Shown in pieces: positions 9,000-16,679 of a stretch of 28,217 bases of DNA; position 1 is the first letter of the stretch, and each line of letters starts with the position of its first letter. The stretch is taken from the NCBI GenBank assembly GCA_002437585.1, contig DJQM01000017.1, forward strand, positions 91,594-119,810. Reading direction: 5' to 3'. Below the pieces are notes generated by a model. It saw only the letters and a program-made list of their open reading frames with translations, did no database searches and was not told the DNA's origin. This DNA is from Clostridiales bacterium UBA6386. GTDB taxonomy: Bacteria > Bacillota > Clostridia > Oscillospirales > Oscillospiraceae. Position numbers and translations under genes: made by a program.

Positions 9000-11900
9000 T
9001 CACCACAACATTTCCTTCTCCCAGCAGCTTTTTCAGCTCCCGGAGCATAGGCTCGGCAAGCCCCGCACGGGCACCCCGGCGGGCACCGGTGTCGGCAAAA
9101 TACAGCACCACCCCTTCCCCGCCCGGGAACATGTTCACAATGGCGCGCACCTTGGGATAGAGCTTTCCTTCCTCCCCGGGAAGCCGGAGATACAGGGTGC
9201 CCTTCCTGGGGGGCGCCTTAGGGGCAGGCTCCCGGTCGGGATTTTCCGCGTAATCGGAAATGGGTCTGGCTCGATTTATCACGATCTGGGGCTCCTTGTC
9301 GTCCCGCAGAGACAGCCGCCCGGTGACGACCACCGCCGCTCCCTCCTTCAGATAGCCGCCGTACTGACTGAGAACGTTGGAAAAGGCCAGCATTTCCATG
9401 GCACCGGTGTCGTCCTCCACGGTGAGATATGCCATGACGGAATTGTTCCGGGTGGTTTTCATTTTCAGGCTCTGGACAATGCCCGCCACGCTGACGATCT
9501 GATCGTCCGCAAAGTGGGCTTCCTCATCCAGCAGACTTCCGATGCGCATCACATGGGTGTTTTTCAGGGATTCCCGGTAGTCGTCCATAGGGTGGCCGGA
9601 AATGTAAATGCCCATGGTCTCCTTCTCCAGAGCCAGCAGCTCCGGCTTTCGCATTTCGTTCAGCTTGGGGATGGGGATCCGGGCGGCGGCATCGTTTTCC
9701 TCCAGCATACCGAACAGGCCCATCTGACCCTCCAGATTTTTCTTCCGGGAGGCGGCGATGGCGTCCATCATACTGTCATAAACCGCCAGCAGCTCGCTGC
9801 GGTGATTGCCGAAGCAGTCCGCCGCGCCGCACTTAATGAAATTTTCCACCGCCCGCTTGTTCAGCTCCCCTTCCCCCATCCGCTCGATGAAGTCCTCCAG
9901 GGATTGGAAGGGGCCGCCCTCCTCCCGCTTTTTCACCATGGTACGGATCAGACCTCTGCCCACGTTTTTCACCGCGCCCAGGCCGAAGCGGATGGCATCG
10001 CCCTCCACGGTGAAGTGATCCTCGGAATGGTTCAGGTCAGGCGGCAGCACGGCAATGCCCAGCTCCTTGCACTCGGCGATATAGCCCGCGATTTTTCCGG
10101 CGGAATCCAGCACCGAGGTCATCAGAGCCGCCATGTACTGCCGGGGGTAGTGGCACTTGAGATATGCCGTCTGGTAGGACACGACGGCATAGCACACCGC
10201 ATGCGCCTTGTTGAAGGCGTAGTTGGCGAAATCCACGATTTCATCGTAAATGGACTGGGCCACCGCCTCGGAAATTCCGTGGCCGATGCAGCCGGGGATA
10301 TTCTGCGCCGGATCGCCGTAGACGAAAACCTTCCGCTCCGCCTCAATGACCTTCATTTTCTTCTTGGAGATAGCCCTGCGGATGTTGTCCGCCTGACCCA
10401 TGGTATAGCCGCCCAGGCTCCGGAAAATCTCAATGACCTGCTCCTGGTAGACGATGCAGCCGTAGGTAACTTTCAGGATCGGCTCCAGCATGGGAGTTTT
10501 GTAGGTCACCTTCCGGGCATCCAGCTTATTGGCGATAAACCGGGGGATGGAATCCATGGGGCCGGGACGGTACAGAGCCACGATGGCGGTGATGTCTTCA
10601 ATGGAGCTGGGCTTCATGTTGACGCACACGCCGGTCATACCCGCCGATTCCAGCTGAAATACGCCCTGGGTCTTGCCCTCGGCCAGCATGGCGAAGGTCT
10701 CCGGGTCGTCATCCGGGATATCGCGCATGGCGAAATCCGGATGAATTTTTTGAATCTGCTTTTCCGCGTCGTCAATGACCGTCAGGTTCCGCAGACCCAG
10801 AAAGTCCATTTTCAGCAGCCCCAGCTCCTCGATGGTGGTCATGGTGTACTGTGTAACCACGGTTTCGTCGTTGCAGGACAGGGGCACATAGGTATACACC
10901 GGATCGGCGGTGATCACCACGCCGGCGGCGTGGGTGGAGGAATTTCGGGGCATTCCCTCCAGAGACCGGGCGGTGTCGATGAGAGTCTTCACTCTGGGAT
11001 CGCCCTCGTACATTTCTTTGAGCTTTGGACTGGAATCCAGAGCCTCCTGCAGGGTGATATGGGGAGTAGATGGTACTAATTTTGCCACCACGTCCGTCTC
11101 CGCGTAGGTAAAATTCAGTGCCCTGCCCACGTCCCGGATGGCACCCCGGGCGGCCATAGTGCCGAAGGTGGCGATCTGAGCCACATGGTCAGTGCCATAC
11201 TTGCGCATGACGTACTCAATGACCTCCGGCCGCCGCTCCTGACAGAAATCCGTGTCAAAGTCCGGCATACTCACCCGCTCCGGGTTCAGGAACCGCTCGA
11301 AGATCAGGGCATACTTCATGGGATCCACTTCCGTGATGTGCATACAGTAGGCCGCGATGGAGCCGGCACCGGAGCCACGGCCTGGGCCTACGGGAATTCC
11401 CTGCTCCTTGGCGTAGCGGATGAAGTCCCAGACGATGAGATAGTAGTTGACATAACCCATAGAGCTGATGACGCTGATCTCATACTCCAGCCGCTTCTTG
11501 TATTCCTCCGGCTCCTGGGGGTAACGCTCCCGGAAGCCGTTATAGCAAAGCTGGCGGAAATAGCCCTCGTTGGTATAGCCCTCAGGCACCGGGAAGGCCG
11601 GCAGATGGTACTCGTGGAAGGTAAATTCCAGATTGCACCGGTCGGCGATTTTTACCGTATTTTCAAAGGCCTCGGGAAGATTCGGAAACAGGGTGCGAAG
11701 CTCCTCCTCGCTTTTGACATAAAATTCCTCGGTCTGGAATTTCATCCGGTTCTGGTCGTCCACGGTTTTGCCCGTCTGGATGCAAAGCAGCACGTCCTGC
11801 ATTTTGGCGTCTTCCCTGCGCAGATAGTGAGCGTCGTTGGTGATTACCATAGGAAGTCCGGTCTCCCGTGCCAGCCGCTGGATGCCCTGGTTCACAGGAC

Positions 11901-12447
11901 GCTGCTCGTCAATGCCGTGATCCTGAAGCTCCAGGAAGAAATTGCCCTGGCCGAAAATATCCGACAGCTTCCGGGCGTATTCCTTGGCTCCTTCGTAATC
12001 CTCCCCCATCAGGTGCTGGGGGATGGCACCGGCCAGGCAGGCAGACAATGCGATGAGACCCTCGTGATATTGCGCAAGCAATGCCAGATCTACTCTGGGC
12101 TTGCCGTAAAAGCCGTGGATAAAGGCCTCGGAAACCAGATAGCACAGGTTTTCGTAGCCCTTCCGGTTCTCGCACAGCAGCACCAGGTGATAGGGGTCGT
12201 TGTCCTGGCCGTGAACCCGGTCGGTCATGCCCCGGCGGGCGACGTAGACCTCGCAGCCGATGATGGGCTTGACCCCGGCGGCCTTGGCGGCCTTGTAAAA
12301 ATCAATGCAGCCGTACATGACCCCGTGGTCGGTGACGGCCACGGCGGTCTGCCCAACCTCCTTCACCCGATCCATCAGGCCGTCGATCCGGCAGGCACCG
12401 TCCAGCAGGCTGTACTCCGTATGCAGATGCAGGTGGACAAAACTCAT
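8995..12447 (-). CDS. dnaE: DNA polymerase III subunit alpha (DnaE)
   Basis: Replicative-type C-family DNA polymerase, 1150 residues, typical for DnaE. The N-terminal PHP domain starts HLHLHTEYSLLDG with histidines retained. The polymerase palm has GPGRGSGAGS (354-363) and the catalytic aspartates in PDFDTDF (D396, D398). The region after about 800 contains the helix-hairpin-helix and OB-fold parts. The reading frame stays open for 187 codons upstream, but that part translates to glycine/arginine-rich sequence antisense-shifted over whiA. The ATG at 12447 has GGAGG 7 nt upstream and overlaps the whiA stop by 4 bp. PolC, if present, is outside the window. Confidence 0.97.
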   Translation of the reverse strand: MSFVHLHLHTEYSLLDGACRIDGLMDRVKEVGQTAVAVTDHGVMYGCIDFYKAAKAAGVKPIIGCEVYVARRGMTDRVHGQDNDPYHLVLLCENRKGYENLCYLVSEAFIHGFYGKPRVDLALLAQYHEGLIALSACLAGAIPQHLMGEDYEGAKEYARKLSDIFGQGNFFLELQDHGIDEQRPVNQGIQRLARETGLPMVITNDAHYLRREDAKMQDVLLCIQTGKTVDDQNRMKFQTEEFYVKSEEELRTLFPNLPEAFENTVKIADRCNLEFTFHEYHLPAFPVPEGYTNEGYFRQLCYNGFRERYPQEPEEYKKRLEYEISVISSMGYVNYYLIVWDFIRYAKEQGIPVGPGRGSGAGSIAAYCMHITEVDPMKYALIFERFLNPERVSMPDFDTDFCQERRPEVIEYVMRKYGTDHVAQIATFGTMAARGAIRDVGRALNFTYAETDVVAKLVPSTPHITLQEALDSSPKLKEMYEGDPRVKTLIDTARSLEGMPRNSSTHAAGVVITADPVYTYVPLSCNDETVVTQYTMTTIEELGLLKMDFLGLRNLTVIDDAEKQIQKIHPDFAMRDIPDDDPETFAMLAEGKTQGVFQLESAGMTGVCVNMKPSSIEDITAIVALYRPGPMDSIPRFIANKLDARKVTYKTPMLEPILKVTYGCIVYQEQVIEIFRSLGGYTMGQADNIRRAISKKKMKVIEAERKVFVYGDPAQNIPGCIGHGISEAVAQSIYDEIVDFANYAFNKAHAVCYAVVSYQTAYLKCHYPRQYMAALMTSVLDSAGKIAGYIAECKELGIAVLPPDLNHSEDHFTVEGDAIRFGLGAVKNVGRGLIRTMVKKREEGGPFQSLEDFIERMGEGELNKRAVENFIKCGAADCFGNHRSELLAVYDSMMDAIAASRKKNLEGQMGLFGMLEENDAAARIPIPKLNEMRKPELLALEKETMGIYISGHPMDDYRESLKNTHVMRIGSLLDEEAHFADDQIVSVAGIVQSLKMKTTRNNSVMAYLTVEDDTGAMEMLAFSNVLSQYGGYLKEGAAVVVTGRLSLRDDKEPQIVINRARPISDYAENPDREPAPKAPPRKGTLYLRLPGEEGKLYPKVRAIVNMFPGGEGVVLYFADTGARRGARAGLAEPMLRELKKLLGEGNVVVK

Positions 12448-13358
12448 TGGATGGCCTCCTTTGCCAGCTCCGTCAGTTTTTTCATCCGGTTGTTCATGGC
12501 GGGCTTCGTAATGGGCGGCTCCATCATGGCCGCCAGCTCCGAAAGGGACGCGGAGGGGTTTTCCTCCCTTGCAAGAGCCGCCTGACGCAGCTTGTCCGGC
12601 AGGCTGTCCAGCATTCCCAGCTCCCGGAGCCGCCGGATGACCCCCAGCTGCTCCTGGGCGGCCTCCACCACCTTGGAGGTGTTGGCATCGTCGCAGTTGC
12701 ACCGGCGGTTGACCTTGTTGTTCAGCTCTTTTTCCAGCCTGGCTTCCATAATGCCCATGGCGGCCACTGGGGCTCCCAGGCGGGTCAGAAAGTCCGAAAT
12801 CTGCTCGCTTTGCTTGAGATAGAGCACCTGGGCACCGCCCCGGCGGGCAGTTTTGGGGGAAAAGTTCATAACCTCCCGTACCAGCAGCTCCGTCTCCCGT
12901 GCCACCGCCTGGTGGGTGGTGGCAAGCTCCATGTGGTAGCCCTTTCCCGGGTCGGTGACGCTGCCGCCGGCCAGGAAGGCGCCCCGGAGGAAGGACGCCT
13001 TGCAGCATTCCTCCTCCACAATCGGGTAATTCACATGCAGAGCCAGGGTGTCTCCCTTGGAAAAGCCAAAAGCTTCCATGACGGTTGAGAGCTTTCTCTC
13101 ATCCCGGATCTGAAACACCAGCTTTCCGGGAGCGGCCAGGCTGGGATAGCTGTCAAAATCCAGGTCAAAGGCTTTCTTAAAAAGCTTGGGCAGCACATGG
13201 GCAAACTCCCGGCTTTCGGTGATGATTTTAATGCCGTCGTCCTGAAAGCTGTTGCAGTAGAGCAGGATGCCGAAGCACTGAGCCAGGGCGCAGCAGGGCT
13301 TGCCCGGCAGCACCCGGCAGATTTCCGCCCGGGCGGCGGAGGAAAAGGACAGGGACAT
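12444..13358 (-). CDS. whiA: DNA-binding protein WhiA
   Basis: Homologue of WhiA, a Gram-positive DNA-binding protein linked to cell division and sporulation control. The 304-residue protein has a LAGLIDADG-like core with RGAFLAGGSVTDP near 125-137 and a C-terminal helix-turn-helix region beginning NRRCNCDDANTSKVVEAA near 217-235. The start codon follows AGGTGG by about 6-7 nt. It lies between murB and dnaE with a 4-bp overlap into dnaE. In many Firmicutes rapZ and yvcK stand between murB and whiA; only 39 bp separate them here. Confidence 0.95.
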   Translation of the reverse strand: MSLSFSSAARAEICRVLPGKPCCALAQCFGILLYCNSFQDDGIKIITESREFAHVLPKLFKKAFDLDFDSYPSLAAPGKLVFQIRDERKLSTVMEAFGFSKGDTLALHVNYPIVEEECCKASFLRGAFLAGGSVTDPGKGYHMELATTHQAVARETELLVREVMNFSPKTARRGGAQVLYLKQSEQISDFLTRLGAPVAAMGIMEARLEKELNNKVNRRCNCDDANTSKVVEAAQEQLGVIRRLRELGMLDSLPDKLRQAALAREENPSASLSELAAMMEPPITKPAMNNRMKKLTELAKEAIQ

Positions 13359-13375
13359 GTGATACCACCTATACG

Positions 13376-13404
13376 ATAATATAATCTATTGCCACTATTA
13401 CCAA
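13376..13404 (-). promoter_or_regulatory. Possible internal promoter for whiA-dnaE
   Basis: On the minus strand, TTGGTA (13399-13404), a 17-bp spacer and TATTAT (13376-13381) lie just upstream of whiA and overlap the murB stop. Both hexamers deviate from consensus, so this is a weak prediction of extra transcription of whiA-dnaE apart from murB. Confidence 0.35.
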
Positions 13405-14309
13405 ATTCGGATTTCCGGCTCCAGGCGGATGCCGGACGCCTCATACACCCGTTCGGAAACGGTCTGGAGCAATTTTTTCATATCCTTTGCGGTGGCTCCG
13501 CCCAAATTCACGGCAAAGCCCGCGTGCTTTTCGGAAATTCCGGCGTTTCCCACCCGGAAGCCCTTCAGCCCCGCCTCCTGGATCAGGGCGGCGGCGTAGC
13601 CGCCTGCGGGACGCTTGAAGGCGGAGCCTGCCGAGGGCAGGTCAAGGGGCTGGGAGGCCGTGCGCTTTCCGATGAGCTCCTTCATTCTGGAGCGGATGGT
13701 CTCCGGCTCCGCCGGGGTCAGGGTGAATTCCGCGCTGAGCACAATGTCCCCGGTTTCCTCCAGAACACTGTGCCGGTAGGAAAAGCCCATTTCCCCGTTG
13801 GTCAGGACGCGCCGCTCTCCCCGGCGGTTCATGACCTCCACCTGGCTGCACACCCGACAAATCTCCCCGCCGTAGGCTCCGGCGTTCATGTACACGCCGC
13901 CGCCCACGGTGCCGGGAATGCCGTGGGCAAATTCCAGGCCGGACAGACCTGAGTTTGCCGCCACCACCGCCGCCCGGCTCATAGTCACCCCGGCCATCAC
14001 CCGAAGCTTATGTCCAGGCAAGGGTTCGATGCCATCCAGGCAGTCCTTCAGGCAGATGACCAGCCCCTGAACGCCCTCGTCCGGAGCCAGTATATTGGTT
14101 CCGGCTCCTAAGATAGCAAAGTTACCGTCCAATAAAGCGGACGTTTTCAAGATTTTCGCCAATTCTTCCGCATTTTTCGGGAAGGCCATGACCTCCGCCC
14201 CGCCGCCGATGCGCAGAGAGGTGTGCTTTGCCAGGGGCTCGCTGAACTTCAGCTCCACATCCGGGAGTAATTCTGCGATTTTTTTCTGAAAATCCGTCAA
14301 TTCCGTCAT
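13398..14309 (-). CDS. murB: UDP-N-acetylenolpyruvoylglucosamine reductase
   Basis: FAD-dependent reductase that makes UDP-N-acetylmuramate in the cytoplasmic peptidoglycan pathway. The 303-residue protein shows the FAD-binding elements GAGTNIL (68-74) and GIPGTVGGGVYMNAGAYG (130-147). It also has the proton-donor serine region PSAGSAFKRP (S229) and the C-terminal glutamate E299 in LEPEIRIW, consistent with a type II MurB. The open frame continues upstream to 14366 but crosses the promoter. The ATG at 14309 has GGAGG in front and is used. Confidence 0.95.
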   Translation of the reverse strand: MTELTDFQKKIAELLPDVELKFSEPLAKHTSLRIGGGAEVMAFPKNAEELAKILKTSALLDGNFAILGAGTNILAPDEGVQGLVICLKDCLDGIEPLPGHKLRVMAGVTMSRAAVVAANSGLSGLEFAHGIPGTVGGGVYMNAGAYGGEICRVCSQVEVMNRRGERRVLTNGEMGFSYRHSVLEETGDIVLSAEFTLTPAEPETIRSRMKELIGKRTASQPLDLPSAGSAFKRPAGGYAAALIQEAGLKGFRVGNAGISEKHAGFAVNLGGATAKDMKKLLQTVSERVYEASGIRLEPEIRIW

Positions 14310-14337
14310 AAACGCCTCCGGGTGTATAATTGAATAC

Positions 14338-14366
14338 AGTATAGCATATTCCCGGAGATTATGCAA
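14338..14366 (-). promoter_or_regulatory. Sigma-A-type promoter of murB-whiA-dnaE
   Basis: On the minus strand, TTGCAT (14361-14366), a 17-bp spacer and TATACT (14338-14343) with a TGc extension lie about 30 bp upstream of the murB start. Confidence 0.75.
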
Positions 14367-14395
14367 TTATGCGATTGTGAATTTTATCCGAACGC

Positions 14396-14426
14396 AAAAA
14401 AGCTGCCCGGCAAGATGCCGGGCAGC
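14396..14426 (-). terminator. Rho-independent terminator of the ABC ATPase gene
   Basis: A perfect 10-bp stem GCTGCCCGGC/GCCGGGCAGC (14402-14411 and 14417-14426) with a 5-nt loop is followed on the minus strand by a T run. It lies 16 bp after the stop of the ABC ATPase gene. Confidence 0.9.
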
Positions 14427-14441
14427 GGAAAATGTAAAGGC

Positions 14442-15629
14442 TCAGGCTTCCAGGTTGATGCCGGTGTCCTTGGAGAACAGATGGCAGACATGGCCGGGGA
14501 AGGTGTAGTGAACGGTGCTGCCGTTGGACAGAGCGGCAACCTCGGCACCGGTCATGTTCATGGTGGAAACGACCATGACCACGTCACGACCCATGGAGGT
14601 CACATGCAGGTGGACGGAGGAGCCCATCAGCTCAGACACGTCGACCTTGCCCTCGATGCCGGTAGGCTCCAGGGAGATATGCTCCGGACGAACGCCCAGA
14701 ACCACATCCTGCTCGGCCACATTGTTGGCGGCGAGCTTGGCCTGCTTGTCGTCGGACAGAACGATGGACTGGTTGTCCAGCTTCACGACGTACTTGCCGT
14801 TCTCCTTGACCAGCTTGGCGTTCTCGAACAGGTTCATCTGAGGCGTTCCGATGAAGGTAGCCACGAACAGGTTGTAAGGATGATTGAAGACCTCCTGGGG
14901 GGTGCCGATCTGCTGGATGAAGCCATCCTTCATGATGACGATCCGGTCGCCCAGGGTCATAGCCTCGGTCTGGTCATGGGTAACGTAAATGAAGGTGGTG
15001 TTGATCCGCTGACGCAGCTTGATGATCTCGGCACGCATCTGGTTGCGGAGCTTGGCGTCCAGGTTGCTAAGAGGCTCGTCCATCAGCAGAACCTTAGGCT
15101 CCCGGACGATGGCGCGGCCGATGGCCACACGCTGACGCTGACCGCCGGACAGAGCCTTGGGCTTACGACCCAGGTACTGGGTGATGTCCAGAATCTCAGC
15201 GGCTTCCTTAACCTTCTTATCGATCTCGTCCTTGGGCATCTTGCGCAGCTTCAGGGCGAAGGCGATGTTATCATAAACGGTCATGTGGGGGTACAGGGCG
15301 TAGTTCTGGAAGACCATGGCGATATCCCGATCCTTGGGAGCCACATCGTTGACCAGCTTGTCGCCGATGTACAGCTCGCCGCCGGAAATCTCTTCCAGAC
15401 CGGCGATCATCCGCAGGGTGGTGGACTTGCCACAGCCGGAGGGACCGACCAGAACGATGAATTCCTTGTCGGCGATGTCCAGGTTGAACTCCTGAACGGC
15501 CACGACACCCTCATCGGTGATCTGCAGATTGTGCTTCTTTTCGGGCTCGCCCTTCTTCTTTTTCTTCTTGGCATCGTCGCCGTTGAAGGGATAGACCTTT
15601 TTGATGTTCTTCAGGGTTAAGCTTGCCAT
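14442..15629 (-). CDS. Sugar ABC transporter ATP-binding protein (MsmX/UgpC-type)
   Basis: Cytoplasmic ATPase of the carbohydrate-uptake CUT1 class, 395 residues. Walker A GPSGCGKST is at 62-70, signature LSGGQ at 160-164, Walker B VLLMDEP at 180-186 and the switch histidine H218. A C-terminal TOBE/OB regulatory domain (VLGVRPEHI) follows. No permease or binding protein lies nearby, so like Bacillus MsmX it may serve several transporters; that is inference. A lysine-rich insertion (about residues 16-40, including six lysines in a row) lies between the first strand and Walker A, where most homologues are compact. The ribosome-binding site is weak (AAGAAAG). Confidence 0.9.
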   Translation of the reverse strand: MASLTLKNIKKVYPFNGDDAKKKKKKGEPEKKHNLQITDEGVVAVQEFNLDIADKEFIVLVGPSGCGKSTTLRMIAGLEEISGGELYIGDKLVNDVAPKDRDIAMVFQNYALYPHMTVYDNIAFALKLRKMPKDEIDKKVKEAAEILDITQYLGRKPKALSGGQRQRVAIGRAIVREPKVLLMDEPLSNLDAKLRNQMRAEIIKLRQRINTTFIYVTHDQTEAMTLGDRIVIMKDGFIQQIGTPQEVFNHPYNLFVATFIGTPQMNLFENAKLVKENGKYVVKLDNQSIVLSDDKQAKLAANNVAEQDVVLGVRPEHISLEPTGIEGKVDVSELMGSSVHLHVTSMGRDVVMVVSTMNMTGAEVAALSNGSTVHYTFPGHVCHLFSKDTGINLEA

Positions 15630-15814
15630 ACTTTCTTGACTCTAGACGCGCCTACCATTTTCGCGCGCGTCCTCGCTGCCGGAAAGCAACATTCCGGAAG
15701 CACTACGACAGGTCTCCACACTGCCGCACCGTAAGTCAGACGGATTTATCCTCCTTAAAATTAGCAAAGCACGGCTAGAATAGTGGAGTAGCCGCACTTC
15801 ACCGGGATACTGAA
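15630..15814 (-). promoter_or_regulatory. Structured long 5' leader of the ABC ATPase gene
   Basis: About 180 nt separate the predicted transcription start from the ATG. The leader holds two hairpins, GACGCGC/GCGCGTC (15645-15651 with 15665-15671) and CCGGAA/TTCCGG (15679-15684 with 15692-15697), and an isolated strong AAGGAGG near 15755 with no convincing gene behind it. The 60-codon open frame covering this part resembles no family I know. Post-transcriptional control is possible but unproven. Confidence 0.4.
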
Positions 15815-15843
15815 ATGATACCATAATTTGTCCTTCCTGACAA
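15815..15843 (-). promoter_or_regulatory. Sigma-A-type promoter of the ABC ATPase gene
   Basis: On the minus strand, TTGTCA (15838-15843), a 17-bp spacer and TATCAT (15815-15820). Confidence 0.6.
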
Positions 15844-16047
15844 TCGGGGATAATGACGGTTTTTTCAGCTCTGTTTTAGGCATTCTGACAAGAGTTCCGC
15901 TGTTTCCTTTCAAAAGCCTCTGCCCTTATTCCGCTCCCGTTTCCGGCTCGGCAAAAGGCTCTGGCAGGAACCGCAAAGCCTCAATCCCGCTTCCGACGGC
16001 AATTGTCCTTGCATTGAAAACAAATCAAATTGATTGTTTCTCAACAA
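15844..16047. other. Intergenic stretch without recognised gene
   Basis: Between the divergent ABC-ATPase and T-box promoters. Short open frames on both strands lack ribosome-binding sites and known motifs. Nothing else could be supported here. Confidence 0.5.
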
Positions 16048-16076
16048 TTGACATTTCTGCTTTTTAGCAGTAGGAT
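16048..16076 (+). promoter_or_regulatory. Sigma-A-type promoter of the orphan T-box transcript
   Basis: TTGACA (16048-16053), a 17-bp spacer and TAGGAT (16071-16076) lie immediately upstream of the T-box leader. The -35 is perfect consensus. Confidence 0.75.
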
Positions 16077-16094
16077 GGGAGCAATCGAACAGGA

Positions 16095-16366
16095 AAAGCA
16101 ATGACGAAGGCGGATTTGAACGCTCGCCTGATAGAGAGCCGGGGACGGTGGAAGCCCGGCAGGGAGGCTTCAGACAATCCCATCCCTTCCGAGCCGAAGC
16201 ACCTCAAAGCATTTGCCGGTAGGGGCTTCCGCGCAGGCTGCGTAAGTGCCTAGGGCTTGCTGGAGCCCGAAGAGGGGCGCATTTTACATGCGCAATTTGA
16301 GCGGTACCGCGGGTATTGTGTTTACAAGGCTCGTCTCAAGGAAACTTGAGACGAGCCTTTTTATTT
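16095..16366 (+). ncRNA. T-box riboswitch leader with terminator, no downstream gene
   Basis: tRNA-sensing transcription-attenuation leader. Stem I contains the AGAGAG bulge (about 16132) and the distal GACGGTGGAA loop flanked by CCGGG/CCCGG. A stem-III-like hairpin GCGCAT/ATGCGC spans 16277-16293. The T-box core GCGGTACCGCGG begins at 16301. The terminator is a perfect 15-bp stem (16326-16340 with 16345-16359), GAAA loop, then a T run. TTGAG (16297-16301) can pair with CTCAA (16335-16339) inside the terminator's 5' arm, giving the alternative antiterminator. The bulge that meets the tRNA 3' end starts CGG instead of the usual TGG. The specifier codon is unresolved (ATC, TCC or CCC in the loop near 16178). 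No plus-strand gene follows until 18246. Confidence 0.88.
16326..16363 (+). terminator. T-box intrinsic terminator
   Basis: A perfect 15-bp inverted repeat with a GAAA tetraloop, followed by TTTATTTT. It is the off-state structure of the T-box leader. Confidence 0.93.
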
Positions 16367-16367
16367 T

Positions 16368-16588
16368 CAGGAAACCTCTGAACTAATCGTCTTCGGCTGT
16401 GAGTGGATCTTTTCCGCCCGCTCATCCGCATCAAAAGCGGGAAATATAGCGCAGCCGTTGCAGCGTAAGCTGGCTTACGGATGCGGCATACCCCTTGCGG
16501 GTACATCCAGCATTGCTCCCCTTTGGCACCTCGATTGGCCGAAAATCTCTCACTCACAGCTCTTGCCGATTGATTCAGAGCTTTCCTG
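16368..16588. mobile_element. MITE-like element with long imperfect terminal inverted repeats
   Basis: The left end (16368-16418) and the reverse complement of the right end (16537-16588) align over about 50 nt. They share CAGGAAA, CTCTGAA, AATCG, GCTGTGAGTG and GAT-TTTC-GCC blocks. The interior holds further inverted repeats: CGTAAGC/GCTTACG at 16464-16479, and TCCGCATC at 16425 with GATGCGG at 16480. No transposase is encoded. A 95-codon minus-strand open frame over it simply follows the repeat. Short T-rich flanks may be target duplications, but this is not clear. Confidence 0.55.
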
Positions 16589-16625
16589 TTTTTCCTATGC
16601 GTGATACGAAAGGCCTCTGACATAT

Positions 16626-16661
16626 GAAAAAACGCCCCGGCGGCGCTTGCACCGCCGGGGC
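16626..16661 (-). terminator. Rho-independent terminator of the M18 aminopeptidase gene
   Basis: A 10-bp perfect stem GCCCCGGCGG/CCGCCGGGGC (16634-16643 with 16652-16661) is followed on the minus strand by a T run, 18 bp after the stop codon. Confidence 0.9.
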
Positions 16662-16679
16662 AGCTTTATGCGCGAAACT

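Noticed and set aside
7549..11079. Very long plus-strand open frame (1176 codons) across the response regulator, lipoprotein and dnaE genes
   Set aside because: It is antisense to clearly recognised genes, has His/Gly/Leu-rich translation with no domain, and arises from the G+C-rich codon bias of the real genes.
12448..13008. Possible 187-codon N-terminal extension of DnaE
   Set aside because: The translated extension is low-complexity, overlaps whiA in another frame, and a good ribosome-binding site marks the normal start at 12447.
15642..15824. A 60-codon minus-strand open frame upstream of the ABC ATPase
   Set aside because: The AAGGAGG in this region does not precede its start, and the predicted promoter overlaps its first codons; treated as leader.
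16336..16623. A 95-codon minus-strand open frame
   Set aside because: It simply covers the inverted-repeat element and part of the T-box terminator, and has no ribosome-binding site or recognised domain.
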